64,000 bases of DNA from an uncultured Lachnospiraceae bacterium (GCA_910585905.1 CAJUID010000013.1:1-64000), one strand, 5' to 3'. Shown: positions 8,079-17,358, numbered from the stretch's first letter. Notes: generated by a model from the sequence alone, not told the origin. Numbers and translations are program-made.

Positions 8079-9020
8079 TTATCTTGCACACTTATACAAT
8101 AAGTCTTCCCATCTTCTGTCGACTTCCGCCTGAAACTGCTCCAATAAATCTTCATTTCCCTTTTTAAACAAATGCTTAAATCTGCCTTGCTCCTTTAGAA
8201 AATCTTCAATTGGAAGCTTCTTTTTCGGCTCATATGAAAGAATCCATTTCCCATGGTCTACCTCAAAAAGCGGCCAATAACATGTGTCCACTGCCAGTTT
8301 ACAGATTTTCATAATATCTGGTGTATCATAACGCCATCCTCTTGGACATGGAGTCATAATATTTAAGAAAGAGGCTCCTTCCGTATAGATTGCCTTCTCT
8401 GACTTCCTATGGATATCCTCAAAATTCTGGGTCAGTGTTGTCTGCGCCACATAAGGCACATTATGGTCTGCAATGATACTTGCCAAATCCTTTCGATTCT
8501 GCATTTTACCATTTGACTTCTTTCCAACCGGCGTCGTTGTGGTATCAGCATACATTGGAGTAGCAGAAGAACGCTGGATACCAGTGTTCATATAAGCGCC
8601 ATTATCATAACAGACATAAACCATGTCATGCCCGCGCTCCATTGCACCAGACAACGACTGAAAACCAATATCATATGTACCGCCATCCCCGCCAAAAGTT
8701 ATAAACTTAAAAGTGGTATCCTCCGGCAGTTTCCCCCTCTTCTTTAACACCCTATATGCCGTCTCTACTCCGCTCAGTGTGGCTCCTGCATTCTCAAACG
8801 CATTGTGGATATAACTATCCTCCCATGCAGTATATGGATACATAAAGGATGAAACCTCCAGACACCCTGTTGCATTGCCTATCACAGCATGGTCCCCTTC
8901 GTGGAGTGCACGCAGCACTGCGCGGACACCAATCGTCGCACCGCACCCTGCACACATACGATGCCCAGGAGCAAGACGTTCTGGCTTATTCATTATTGTT
9001 TTTAAACTGTAATCACTCAT
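8079..9020 (-). CDS. porB: pyruvate:ferredoxin oxidoreductase, beta subunit
   Basis: A 313-aa thiamine diphosphate-binding subunit. HRMCAGCGATIGVR carries the iron-sulfur ligand CXXC near the N-terminus, and GGDGGTYDIGFQSL followed by a DNGAYMNTGIQ segment is the TPP/Mg binding motif. Together with alpha, gamma and delta subunits it oxidises pyruvate or a related 2-oxoacid to the acyl-CoA and reduces ferredoxin. The ATG has an AGGAGG upstream, ten bases after the end of porA. The substrate is inferred from similarity; other 2-oxoacids are possible. Confidence 0.9.
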   Translation of the reverse strand: MSDYSLKTIMNKPERLAPGHRMCAGCGATIGVRAVLRALHEGDHAVIGNATGCLEVSSFMYPYTAWEDSYIHNAFENAGATLSGVETAYRVLKKRGKLPEDTTFKFITFGGDGGTYDIGFQSLSGAMERGHDMVYVCYDNGAYMNTGIQRSSATPMYADTTTTPVGKKSNGKMQNRKDLASIIADHNVPYVAQTTLTQNFEDIHRKSEKAIYTEGASFLNIMTPCPRGWRYDTPDIMKICKLAVDTCYWPLFEVDHGKWILSYEPKKKLPIEDFLKEQGRFKHLFKKGNEDLLEQFQAEVDRRWEDLLYKCAR

Positions 9021-9030
9021 CTGCTGCCTC

Positions 9031-10212
9031 CTATTTACGTAATCTCACATACTGATATTGCTCTATCTCTTTCCCATTCACTATCATATCCTCCAGCTCA
9101 GCAAAAATGCTACATGCATCGCCTACTGTAAAATCACGTCCCGCAAGGCCATAAATATAGTTCACAGTTTCAATCATTGTCTTATTGCGGAAGAGTCCTG
9201 CATTTACTTCGCTGCCCAGAGGCCCTCCATTGCCATTATAGCTCTCACAGCGGTCCATAATCGCGACCGCCTTACAATTCCTCAATGCCATTGCAATTTC
9301 TTTTGCTGGGAATGGGCGGAAAACACGAAGCTTCAAAACACCCACTTTTTTCCCTCTCTCCCGCAGGTCATCTACTGCCTGCTTTGCCGTTCCTGCAGCA
9401 GAACCCATAATCAGCATAATATAATCTGCATCCTCTGTCCGGTACTCTTCAAAAAGCCCATACTCCCTGCCTGAAATCTTATAGAACTTCTTAGCTACCT
9501 CTAAAATAACTTCCTTTGAATTCTCAAGGGCAATTTCCTGATTTTTCTTGGCCTCCATCACATAATTGCTAACAGCATATGGCCCCACTGCAATCGGCTT
9601 CCCCGGATTCAAAAGGTATTCCTCCGGCTCATATTCACCAACAAATTCCTTAACCGGGGCGTCCTCTAACAGCATAATATTTTCTACTGCATGGCTTGTA
9701 ATAAACCCATCCTGGCAGATCATCACTGGAAGATGTACCCTGTCATCCTCCGCAATTGGATATGCCTGAATAAAATTGTCATATGCCTCCTGATTATTCT
9801 CCGCATAAATCTGAATCCATCCAGTATCTCTTGCCCCCATACCATCTGAATGGTCACAATTAATATTAATCGGCCCAGACAAGGTACGGTTTACCAGTGC
9901 AAGAACCAACGGCAGGCGATTAGAAGCAGCAAGCAAAAGCTCCTCCCACATCAGCGCAAGCCCTGCAGAAGATGTTGCAGTAAGGCTTCTTGCACCCGCC
10001 GACTCAGCCCCAATCGCGGCACTCATAGAAGAATGCTCACTTTCCACCGGAATAAATTCCGTGTCCATCTCGCCATTTGCAATATATGTAGATACCAACT
10101 GTGGAATTTCCGTAGAAGGCGTAATCGGAAATGCCGGCATAACATCTGGGTTAATCTGACGGATCGCATAAGACACCGCCTCATTTCCAGACATACGTTC
10201 TTTTATCGCCAT
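9031..10212 (-). CDS. porA: pyruvate:ferredoxin oxidoreductase, alpha subunit
   Basis: A 393-aa protein. It opens with MSGNEAVSYAIRQINPDVM and continues with PAFPITPSTEI and FIPVESEHS, the standard pyrimidine-binding domain of 2-oxoacid ferredoxin oxidoreductases. The later transketolase C-like domain runs to about residue 370. The start overlaps the porD stop by one base (TAATG), pointing to translational coupling. Confidence 0.9.
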   Translation of the reverse strand: MAIKERMSGNEAVSYAIRQINPDVMPAFPITPSTEIPQLVSTYIANGEMDTEFIPVESEHSSMSAAIGAESAGARSLTATSSAGLALMWEELLLAASNRLPLVLALVNRTLSGPININCDHSDGMGARDTGWIQIYAENNQEAYDNFIQAYPIAEDDRVHLPVMICQDGFITSHAVENIMLLEDAPVKEFVGEYEPEEYLLNPGKPIAVGPYAVSNYVMEAKKNQEIALENSKEVILEVAKKFYKISGREYGLFEEYRTEDADYIMLIMGSAAGTAKQAVDDLRERGKKVGVLKLRVFRPFPAKEIAMALRNCKAVAIMDRCESYNGNGGPLGSEVNAGLFRNKTMIETVNYIYGLAGRDFTVGDACSIFAELEDMIVNGKEIEQYQYVRLRK

Positions 10213-10517
10213 TATTCATTTCCCTCCTTCATCTCAATTGCACCAAAAGGGCAGACATTTGCACAAATACCACACCCTTTGCAGTGATCCATATCAAACG
10301 CCAAGCGCTTTCCATCCTTTACCGGAATACTGGAATCCGGGCAAACCGGCGCACAAAGCAGGCACTGCTTACATTTGTCTTCATAGAATACTGGAGTATT
10401 TGTCCTCCATTCGCCTGTCATAAATAACTTAGAAGTAGCCCCTTCAAAGATCATAAGCCCTTCTGTCAGCTTGTCATGCGGCGTCTTTTCCGTAATCTTT
10501 GTAATATCGGTTCTCAT
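10212..10517 (-). CDS. porD: pyruvate:ferredoxin oxidoreductase, delta subunit (2x[4Fe-4S])
   Basis: A 101-aa ferredoxin-like subunit with two cluster motifs, CKQCLLCAPVCP and CKGCGICANVCP, which pass electrons from the catalytic site to ferredoxin. The ATG at 10517 is preferred to a TTG at 10535; GGAG lies 12 bases upstream, a little far. A 112-base gap separates it from porC. Confidence 0.9.
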   Translation of the reverse strand: MRTDITKITEKTPHDKLTEGLMIFEGATSKLFMTGEWRTNTPVFYEDKCKQCLLCAPVCPDSSIPVKDGKRLAFDMDHCKGCGICANVCPFGAIEMKEGNE

Positions 10518-10629
10518 AATGAGTATATTCTCCAATCAACTAATTTCAATCTTCTGATGCCCCTGACACTTGCCAGAGCACATCAAAGCGGATTTCCCTA
10601 TACTTTCCAATCCAATGCCAAACGGAATC

Positions 10630-11238
10630 TTACGCCGAAAGGCTCATCTTCTCTGCCTCAATTGCCTCTTCCATCACATCAAATGTCCGCTCCAGAGCCT
10701 TCATATTTCCATCAATCACTTCTGGCTTTTTGGCAAACTTATGCTGATAAGAAGCCCGCATCTCTTTGATAAATTTCTCTCTTGGCATAACTTCGCTGAC
10801 GGCAACCGCTGCAGCAAGCATCGGGGAATTCGGAAAATTCTTCCCCAATGTCTCAACGGAAATTTTTCTGGCATCTACCGTAAAGACACGTCCCTCATAA
10901 CCATTAAGATGTTCCTCAATCTCTTCCTTTGATTTTGGCGTATTAATAATAATCGCACCTGTCTTTTTAAGACCTGCCGTCACATCAACGGAACCAAGCA
11001 GCGTCTCATCTACCACTACAACATAATCTGGATGATATATATTGGAATGAACACGAATCTTATCAGAACTAATTCTGTTGTATGCTGTAATCGGCGCACC
11101 CATGCGCTCCGGGCCATACTCAGGAAATCCTTGTACATTACGCCCCGTCTTAAACGCTACATCAGCCAAAAGCAATGCTGCTGTCTTTGCACCCTGGCCG
11201 CCGCGACCATGCCACCTGATCTCAATTCCGTTCTTCAT
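10630..11238 (-). CDS. porC: pyruvate:ferredoxin oxidoreductase, gamma subunit
   Basis: A 202-aa protein with the family signature IRWHGRGGQGAKTAA at the N-terminus and GFPEYGPERMGAPI, which lines the CoA/subunit interface. First gene of the four-gene por operon (gamma, delta, alpha, beta). The ATG at 11238 is chosen because GGAGG stands seven bases upstream; the frame further upstream overlaps the promoter. Confidence 0.9.
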   Translation of the reverse strand: MKNGIEIRWHGRGGQGAKTAALLLADVAFKTGRNVQGFPEYGPERMGAPITAYNRISSDKIRVHSNIYHPDYVVVVDETLLGSVDVTAGLKKTGAIIINTPKSKEEIEEHLNGYEGRVFTVDARKISVETLGKNFPNSPMLAAAVAVSEVMPREKFIKEMRASYQHKFAKKPEVIDGNMKALERTFDVMEEAIEAEKMSLSA

Positions 11239-11329
11239 AGTAATCCTCCATTCTTGCTCAAGCCCGCAAACTATTCTCTCATTTTTCATTTTTTCTGCCT
11301 GGCTCCCAAAGAAATAGCCAGCATTTATC

Positions 11330-11357
11330 ATTATAATATGCGGATAGAAAATGTAAA
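11330..11357 (-). promoter_or_regulatory. sigma-A-type promoter for the por operon
   Basis: On the minus strand TTTACA (11352-11357) and TATAAT (11330-11335) are 16 bases apart, about 90 bases before porC. Good match to the vegetative consensus. Confidence 0.65.
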
Positions 11358-11473
11358 GAGTTTTTTTCATTTTTATGATGAAAATATTTCATCTATTGTC
11401 TAAAAAAAATGTAGGATTTTCATATTTTCCACGATACCTGCCAAAAGAGGAAAGGTAGACTGCCCCTTATAAC

Positions 11474-11507
11474 AGTCAAATGGACATGTAAGCATGTCCA
11501 TTTGACT
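11474..11507. repeat. perfect 15-bp palindrome in an otherwise empty 220-bp gap
   Basis: AGTCAAATGGACATG, four bases, then CATGTCCATTTGACT: a perfect inverted repeat. Neither side is followed by a T tract, so it is not a typical terminator. The outer arm (GTCAAAT) matches the ends of the palindromic element at 32591-32667. The rest of 11358-11581 shows no gene; it separates the por promoter from the end of the AICAR transformylase gene. Confidence 0.7.
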
Positions 11508-11581
11508 CGATTCCTCAATGGAAAAATATGATTTTATCCTCTTTCATAATACTGACTTTTGAGATACTATAACTTTTATCA

Positions 11582-12760
11582 TTAATGATGGAACAGACGA
11601 AGCCCTGTAAAGCACATTGCAATCCCATGTTTATTACATGCCTCAATTACTTCTCCATCACGGATAGAACCGCCTGGCTGTGCGATATATCTTACCCCGC
11701 TGCGATAAGCACGCTCTACATTATCACTAAATGGGAAAAATGCATCTGAACCCAGTGTTACATCCGTTGCCTTTGACAACCATTCCTGTTTCTCCTCCTT
11801 CGTAAAGACCGGAGGTTTCTCCGTAAATACTCTCTCCCACTCACCATCGGCCAGAACATCCATATAATCCTCACCAATATATAGGTCAATTGCATTATCG
11901 CGGTCTGCACGCTTCATATCTTCTTTAAATGGAAGCTCCAAAACCTGCGGTGACTGGCGCAACAACCAGTTATCTGCCTTGCTTCCCGCCAAACGCGTAC
12001 AGTGAATACGGGACTGCTGCCCTGCGCCAATACCGATTGCCTGCCCGCCCTTCACATAGCATACTGAGTTTGACTGGGTATATTTTAATGTAATCATAGC
12101 GATCGCCATATCAATTTTTGCTGATTCGGGAACTTCTTTCTTTTCCGTAACTACATTACTAAAGAATTCGTCATCAATATTTAGCTCATTGCGGCCCTGC
12201 TCAAAAGTAATCCCATAAACTTCTTTACGCTCAATCGGGTTTGGCACATAATTCTCATCAATCTGGATAATTGCATAACTGCCCTTCTTCTTCTCCTTTA
12301 ACAGTTCCAGAGCTTCTGGTTCATATCCCGGCGCAATAATACCATCTGAAAATTCTCTCTTAATTACTTTTGCTGCTGATACATCACAGACATCTGACAG
12401 TGCAATAAAATCACCATAGGATGACATGCGGTCTGCCCCCCTGGCTCTTGCATATGCACTAGCAAGAGGTGATAATTCTCCCAGGTCATCTACCCAATAT
12501 ATCTTTGCCTCCACCTCACTTAAAGGAAGCCCTACTGCTGCGCCCGCCGGCGACACATGCTTAAAGGATGTTGCTGCAGGAAGGCCAGTCGCTTTCTTTA
12601 ACTCTTTTACTAGCTGCCAGCCATTAAAAGCATCCAAAAAATTAATATATCCTGGTTTTCCATTTAATACCTGGATTGGCAGTTCTGATCCATCATTCAT
12701 AAAAATCTTAGACGGTTTCTGGTTTGGATTACACCCATACTTTAATTCTAATTCTTTCAT
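11582..12760 (-). CDS. purH: AICAR transformylase (PurH C-terminal domain as a separate protein)
   Basis: A 392-aa standalone phosphoribosylaminoimidazolecarboxamide formyltransferase. It starts KELELKYGCNPNQKPSKIF, contains the KHVSPAGAA catalytic segment (lysine and histidine of AICARFT) and ends FTGLRLFHH. It formylates AICAR with 10-formyl-tetrahydrofolate. The IMP cyclohydrolase half of ordinary PurH is absent and supplied by the gene 23 bases upstream. Start set by GGAGG. Confidence 0.92.
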   Translation of the reverse strand: MKELELKYGCNPNQKPSKIFMNDGSELPIQVLNGKPGYINFLDAFNGWQLVKELKKATGLPAATSFKHVSPAGAAVGLPLSEVEAKIYWVDDLGELSPLASAYARARGADRMSSYGDFIALSDVCDVSAAKVIKREFSDGIIAPGYEPEALELLKEKKKGSYAIIQIDENYVPNPIERKEVYGITFEQGRNELNIDDEFFSNVVTEKKEVPESAKIDMAIAMITLKYTQSNSVCYVKGGQAIGIGAGQQSRIHCTRLAGSKADNWLLRQSPQVLELPFKEDMKRADRDNAIDLYIGEDYMDVLADGEWERVFTEKPPVFTKEEKQEWLSKATDVTLGSDAFFPFSDNVERAYRSGVRYIAQPGGSIRDGEVIEACNKHGIAMCFTGLRLFHH

Positions 12761-12783
12761 AATGCTTCCTCCGTTTCACGATA

Positions 12784-13497
12784 TTAGATATTTTTATTTA
12801 CAATCTTAGACTCTGTTTTTCCAGTCTCAATCTCAATATAACGAACAAATAAGGATACTTTATTCTCCTCATTCAAGCTATTCCAGAGCATTTCGGTAAA
12901 TGCCCCCATATCATCCGGTATTTCCACCAATTCCGGTTCCCCCTCAAAACTTGGAAGAGGATTTCCATCCCTCATATATGTATGAATAAAATGACCTTCC
13001 CCAGCCACAGGGTTGTGATAAGAAAATGTATAGCGGCTGCAGGAATCAGGATTTCCATTGTTGCTTTTTAAAATAGACATTGCATAATTATATTCTCCAT
13101 TTTCAATATGCATAATGCCAGAAATCCTAGGAGTATAATTTGGAGCGTCCGGCTCAAATGTTCTTGTCCTCAATGCCTGCTCAAATGTCTGCTGCTTGTC
13201 CATCAACTCATAAATCGTATCTGTCTGGTCACCATTTGTAACAATTGTTTTATTGCCAAGCACACGGACAGGAGCATAGATAATCAAACTTGGGTCACTA
13301 AGCTTAGACGGGTCAAATGCCTCTGTGCGGATTCCAGTTCCATCCTCCACAAAAACTCTATTTCTGCTATTTTCACTTCTTCCCATAATAAAATACGCCG
13401 TCACTGCATATTTCCCATTCTTTGACTTGCCAATAACAATTCCCCTTCCCGGATACGCATTCTCCTTTAATTCCTTTTCCAGTGATACCATCTGCAT
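12784..13497 (-). CDS. IMP cyclohydrolase, PurO-like
   Basis: A 237-aa protein of the archaeal-type IMP cyclohydrolase family (start ENAYPGRGIVIGKSKNGKYA, then MGRSENSRNRVF). It closes the purine ring of FAICAR to give IMP, the last step of de novo purine synthesis. It is co-transcribed with the AICAR transformylase. The start at 13497 has AAGGAG eight bases upstream. The transcript begins upstream of a ZTP riboswitch. Confidence 0.88.
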   Translation of the reverse strand: MQMVSLEKELKENAYPGRGIVIGKSKNGKYAVTAYFIMGRSENSRNRVFVEDGTGIRTEAFDPSKLSDPSLIIYAPVRVLGNKTIVTNGDQTDTIYELMDKQQTFEQALRTRTFEPDAPNYTPRISGIMHIENGEYNYAMSILKSNNGNPDSCSRYTFSYHNPVAGEGHFIHTYMRDGNPLPSFEGEPELVEIPDDMGAFTEMLWNSLNEENKVSLFVRYIEIETGKTESKIVNKNI

Positions 13498-13580
13498 ACT
13501 GCTCTCTCCTTTTCTAAAAAAACAACATGTGCATCATTGCGGAGCACTCTCCATGTTACATATGTAGCCTCATAATATGG

Positions 13581-13620
13581 AAAAAACCGCCTGAGTAGTC
13601 TGTATAGACTGCCCAGGCGG
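13581..13620 (-). terminator. riboswitch-controlled terminator
   Basis: On the minus strand CCGCCTG pairs with CAGGCGG, with an inner stem AGTCT/AGACT, and is followed by six Ts. The first strand of the stem is also the conserved 3' segment of the ZTP aptamer (CCGCCTGGGC), so ligand binding and terminator formation exclude each other. This predicts expression when ZTP/ZMP is high. Confidence 0.9.
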
Positions 13621-13682
13621 TCGGCTAAAAAATCTCCATACTCCCCGTGGGTCATCCCACTCCTCCGCCAGTCGTATGGACT
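13611..13682 (-). ncRNA. ZTP riboswitch (pfl motif) aptamer
   Basis: The minus strand contains, in order, GACTGGCGGAGGAGTGGG, a small stem GTGGG/CCCAC, GGGGAGTATGGAG and AGCCGACCGCCTGGGCA. The last block is the hallmark of the pfl/ZTP aptamer. It senses ZMP/ZTP, the AICAR ribotide that builds up when 10-formyl-folate is short. It stands directly before the genes for AICAR transformylase and IMP cyclohydrolase, a textbook target. Confidence 0.92.
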
Positions 13683-13690
13683 CTATCACT

Positions 13691-13719
13691 AGCATAAACT
13701 ATTTGGGAAATTTTTTCAA
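13691..13719 (-). promoter_or_regulatory. promoter ahead of the ZTP riboswitch
   Basis: TTGAAA (13714-13719) and TATGCT (13691-13696) are 17 bases apart on the minus strand, placing the transcript start about 7 bases later, just before the aptamer. Confidence 0.65.
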
Positions 13720-13727
13720 TTCTTTTT

Positions 13728-15398
13728 TCAAAAAAATTGATCCTGCACTTCGTCTGTTATCTCCCTGCCCCCCTCTTGATACCACTGCTCCACAAACTTA
13801 TCAAAAAAATCTAACGACTTCTGCCCTGTCACAATCTGGAGATACGCTTCCTTCTCTAGCTGCTTTAGCTTCCACCACTTTAGCTTCATAGAGGGGGTAT
13901 CTCCAAAATGAAGCGCCTCCACGGTCCTAATCTTCCCCTCTGTCAAAATGGCGCAAGCCGTAATCCGTGAAGTATAAGCCGCCCAGTCTTCCCATGATGC
14001 AGCCTTCCCCTGCCTTAGATAACGATAACAGCTCTTATAATAAGCCCCCTCCAGCAAACCAAGCTCTGACACATCCTTCCTGCCATCCAATGTATCTTTC
14101 AAGTCTCGGTAACAGCGGAGCAGCGCATCATAATAATCCACATTAATTGCAAGGGGCCTCGCCGTAGGATCTACATTTTCCTGATAATATTTTGCAATCT
14201 CTGCTGTACCTGATTCTCCATATTTCATTTTATCAAATAAAACGCTGACTATCTTCATAACAATTTCAGGGTGCTCATACCCCTTCCTTACCACTACCCA
14301 TTTCTGGCCTGGCTTCTGTGTTGCAAAACTTGTACTGCCGTCTGAATCCGTCTGGATCAGATATGGTTTCCAGTCAGCATCCGGGTTATTTTGCATCGCC
14401 TTCATCAATGGGTTATTTGGCGCCCACCACGGACCAAAGAAGGAACCACATTTTCCTGATACTACAGCATCTACAATATTATTTGTACCACGGAGCAGAA
14501 AGTCTTTGTCAAGGATACCTTCCTGATACATCTTCCTAATGCGCCTCAATGCCTTTTTTGCCTGGGGCTGGACTGAACCATAGACCACATCTCCATTTTT
14601 ATCATAAAGCCACTGCTTCGGATATGCCCCATACTTTGCAAATACAATATCTACCTGATATTCGTAATTGTAATCGCACCCCCCAGTCAATTCCTCATCA
14701 CACGCAAGCCCCAATGTCTGCCCCACACCGTTCCCGCCCGGGTCCTCTTCCATAAACTTTTGAATGATATATTCTGCATCCTCCAATGTTTCTGGTGCTG
14801 CAAGTCCCAGTTTATCCATCCAGTCCTTGCGAAGCCACAGCATACTGACTCCATTTGCAATATTTGTCTCTGGAAGTGCCATTAATTTCCCATCAAATGT
14901 TGCATTATCAAGAATCGAGTCCCCATAACTGCTATAAATCTCTTTTATCCGGTCACTGGCACAGTTTTTATAAGCAGAAGTCAGATCTTCTACCATATCA
15001 TTGTCCACCAATAGCTGTAAAGTATTCGCATCATTCACCACCATAACATCGGGAAGTTTTTTGGATGCTATCACCATCGAAATTGTCTCACTAAAATTAT
15101 CACTTTCGATTGCCTCAAAAACATTCTTATTTTGGACATTCAATTTTTCCTTTACATAACGGGTATAAGCATTATTTTCATATGTATCTCCCTCCGGCAT
15201 ATTTGAATTATTTAGTCCAGTCATCTTGCCAAGCGAATAAACTACCGTCTCCTGATAACGCCCAAATGGCGTTGTTGCCGCATCTGTATCTCCCTGCATA
15301 GCCGCCTGCCCCGCCTTTTTATCCTGCTCCCCCCTGCTGCACCCTCCCAGGCAGGCGATAACAACCAGCATCACGACTAAAAATCCCCATTTTTTCAT
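13728..15398 (-). CDS. extracellular solute-binding lipoprotein
   Basis: A 556-aa protein with a lipoprotein signal peptide ending in LGGC, then a low-complexity linker and a family-1 ABC solute-binding fold (IASKKLPDVMVVNDAN and later GKCGSFFGPWWAPNNP are typical of LplA-like oligosaccharide-binding proteins). It would bind a sugar oligomer at the outer membrane face of the cell envelope and hand it to a permease. No permease or ATPase gene is adjacent. The start at 15398 is set by GGGAG; it lies 49 bases after the glycosylase gene. Confidence 0.85.
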   Translation of the reverse strand: MKKWGFLVVMLVVIACLGGCSRGEQDKKAGQAAMQGDTDAATTPFGRYQETVVYSLGKMTGLNNSNMPEGDTYENNAYTRYVKEKLNVQNKNVFEAIESDNFSETISMVIASKKLPDVMVVNDANTLQLLVDNDMVEDLTSAYKNCASDRIKEIYSSYGDSILDNATFDGKLMALPETNIANGVSMLWLRKDWMDKLGLAAPETLEDAEYIIQKFMEEDPGGNGVGQTLGLACDEELTGGCDYNYEYQVDIVFAKYGAYPKQWLYDKNGDVVYGSVQPQAKKALRRIRKMYQEGILDKDFLLRGTNNIVDAVVSGKCGSFFGPWWAPNNPLMKAMQNNPDADWKPYLIQTDSDGSTSFATQKPGQKWVVVRKGYEHPEIVMKIVSVLFDKMKYGESGTAEIAKYYQENVDPTARPLAINVDYYDALLRCYRDLKDTLDGRKDVSELGLLEGAYYKSCYRYLRQGKAASWEDWAAYTSRITACAILTEGKIRTVEALHFGDTPSMKLKWWKLKQLEKEAYLQIVTGQKSLDFFDKFVEQWYQEGGREITDEVQDQFF

Positions 15399-15447
15399 AT
15401 TCAATCTCCCAATACTGCATCTACCGGCTCAAATTAGATAAAAAACG

Positions 15448-15963
15448 CTATCTCCGTACCCGCTTTTCAATCAACCCATCCCATGCTTCACAAAGCCGTT
15501 CAAGATTCCATGCCGCATTTGCCGGGCTAGTGGAAGGAAGCTTTATAATATCCCTTCCTGTACATTTCATCGCATATTTTCTATAGAGGTCATACGCCTT
15601 TGTGCCGTTCGCAAAAATCTGTTGGATAGGCGCCTCCTCAAGTATCCTATCAAAGCGGTTGACTACTACATTTTTAATCGAACTGTCACTAGAGCCCTCA
15701 ATATCACAGGAAGCAATCACATCCCATACGGCAATCCCATTTGCCAAGAGCATTTCTTTTTTTTCCTCAATTGTTTTTGGCACTTCCCACCCAGTGAGAT
15801 GTGACAGAACTTTCCAAAAACGGTTCTGCGGATGTCCATAGTAAAAATTCTGCTCCCTTGATTTTACAGAAGGAAAGGAACCAAGTATCAATATCTGGCT
15901 CTGGGAATTATAAACTGGGGCAAATGTATGCTCTACATGACTATAATTTTCTTTTTTATCCAT
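15448..15963 (-). CDS. hypoxanthine-DNA glycosylase (UDG superfamily, family 6)
   Basis: A 171-aa protein with LILGSFPSVKSREQNFYYGH and HPQNRFWKVL, the signature of DNA-deoxyinosine glycosylases, and PSTSPANAAWN near the end. It removes hypoxanthine left by adenine deamination from DNA. It lies 20 bases after aroB and shares its transcript. AAAGGA stands before the ATG. Confidence 0.9.
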   Translation of the reverse strand: MDKKENYSHVEHTFAPVYNSQSQILILGSFPSVKSREQNFYYGHPQNRFWKVLSHLTGWEVPKTIEEKKEMLLANGIAVWDVIASCDIEGSSDSSIKNVVVNRFDRILEEAPIQQIFANGTKAYDLYRKYAMKCTGRDIIKLPSTSPANAAWNLERLCEAWDGLIEKRVRR

Positions 15964-15983
15964 CTATTTCTATTCCTTTACAA

Positions 15984-17096
15984 CTATAATGCCATAATAA
16001 TTTCTCTTGCCATTGACTCCTCAATTGGGGCAGCAAACACGCCATCTTCAAACTCCACAATATCCCCAATGCCCTTTTGCAGTACAAAGCGAAGCTTTCC
16101 ATTCCTCACCTTTTTATCTGTATAGAGCTTTTTCACAAGCTCTTCCCGGTTAATATAACTCGGAATCTCTACTGGAAGCCCTGCTTTTCTATATAATTCG
16201 ATTACTTCCTCTGCCTCTTTTTGAGTCATGTATCCTAATTTATTTGACAGCCTCACCTGAGCTGCCATACCGATTGCAAGCGCTTCCCCATGAAGTAAAC
16301 GATAACCGCTGACTGTCTCAACTGCACGCCCTACCGTATGCCCAAGATTTAAAATTTCTCTCAGGCCGCTTTCCTTCTCATCCTGTTCCACTACATGATA
16401 CTTAATTTTACAGTTCGTTTCCGCCACGTGTTCGCAAATCTCCCTGTCAATATGCATAACCTTTTCTATATTTTCTTTAAGAAACGAGAAAAAATCCCTG
16501 TCAGCCATACATGCATGTTTTATCGTCTCTGCCATCCCGCTCGCCAGTTCCCTTTCTGGCAGCGTTTTCCATGTTGCAATATCAAGGTAGACCTTTTTGG
16601 GCTGATGGAAAATTCCGATCAGATTAGTGGCAAGCGGAGTGTCTACCGCCGTCTTCCCCCCCACAGAAGCATCTGCCGCTGCAAGAAGTGTTGTGGCATA
16701 ATTAATAAATGGTACACCGCGCCCAAATGTCCCAGCAATAAAACCAGCTAAATCTGTTACCACACCGCCTCCCACGGCAACCACAAAACAATCTCTGCGA
16801 TATCCTCCTGCAAGCATGGCATCTTCTATCATTTCCTTTGTCTGCCGCGTCTTGCTCTTCTCCCCTGCATCAAAAACAAAAATCTGTGCGCTAAAACCTT
16901 TATCATTTAGTAACGCAGCTATTTTTTCTGCATACAGATCCTTTACTGTGCTATCTGTGATAACTGCCACTTTCCGCAGGCTTCCCATCAGGCCATCTTG
17001 GAGGTCAGCCACTAATTTCTCCTGCAGGCCAAATCCTGTCTCAATCTCATAACTGTCATCTACTACCTTTTTTAAAGTCACGCCAAATGTGCTCAT
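15984..17096 (-). CDS. aroB: 3-dehydroquinate synthase AroB
   Basis: A 370-aa enzyme with GGGVVTDLAGFIAGTFGRG and later LNLGHTVGRAVE, the NAD-binding and metal-binding signatures of AroB. It converts DAHP to 3-dehydroquinate in the shikimate pathway. The start at 17096 has AGGTGG just upstream. No other aro gene is nearby. Confidence 0.94.
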   Translation of the reverse strand: MSTFGVTLKKVVDDSYEIETGFGLQEKLVADLQDGLMGSLRKVAVITDSTVKDLYAEKIAALLNDKGFSAQIFVFDAGEKSKTRQTKEMIEDAMLAGGYRRDCFVVAVGGGVVTDLAGFIAGTFGRGVPFINYATTLLAAADASVGGKTAVDTPLATNLIGIFHQPKKVYLDIATWKTLPERELASGMAETIKHACMADRDFFSFLKENIEKVMHIDREICEHVAETNCKIKYHVVEQDEKESGLREILNLGHTVGRAVETVSGYRLLHGEALAIGMAAQVRLSNKLGYMTQKEAEEVIELYRKAGLPVEIPSYINREELVKKLYTDKKVRNGKLRFVLQKGIGDIVEFEDGVFAAPIEESMAREIIMAL

Positions 17097-17137
17097 AATC
17101 CACCTCATTTCTAAAACTCTAACTATAATATATAAAA

Positions 17138-17195
17138 ACGCACCGCTTATACTGGTACGCTAAAAAAACCTACGGCTTTTTTGCTGGCAACCGCT
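17138..17195. repeat. degenerate intergenic repeat, copy 1
   Basis: The block AAAAACCTACGGC then TTTTTTGCTGGCAACCGC is matched at 43219-43249 by AAAAAGCCTATGGC then TTTTTGTTGGCAGCCGC. GCACCGC next to it matches the opposite strand of GCGGTGC near 43309. Both copies lie upstream of minus-strand genes and include an A-rich/T-rich hairpin that could end transcription. Confidence 0.55.
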
Positions 17196-17226
17196 ACACA
17201 ACGAAAATTTTCCATAACATAAAAAC

Positions 17227-17257
17227 AGCCAGTATAACTTCGGAAATTATACTGGCT
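17227..17257 (-). terminator. terminator after the serpin gene
   Basis: AGCCAGTATAA and TTATACTGGCT form a perfect 11-pair stem with a nine-base loop; on the minus strand it is followed by GTTTTTATG. It lies about 100 bases after the serpin stop. Confidence 0.75.
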
Positions 17258-17273
17258 ATTATTTGTTCCCGCG

Positions 17274-17325
17274 AAGCAATGAACTAAGCGGACATGCTTG
17301 CAGCGGGGTATCTGGCTCGCCCTAC
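17274..17325. repeat. degenerate intergenic repeat with GCAGCGGGGTAT core
   Basis: GCGGACATGCTTGCAGCGGG and the following GTATCTGGCT resemble the right arm of the palindromic element at 32651-32668 (GCAGCGGGGTATTTGACT). The left arm (AAGCATGTCC on the opposite strand) matches the palindrome at 11474-11507. It appears to be a decayed copy of the same family. Confidence 0.5.
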
Positions 17326-17358
17326 AATTAACAAAACAAAATACTATCGCTGCTTGAA

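Noticed and set aside
13467..13655. 62-codon minus-strand ORF over the purine leader
   Set aside because: It lies on the ZTP aptamer and terminator and lacks an RBS; not a gene.
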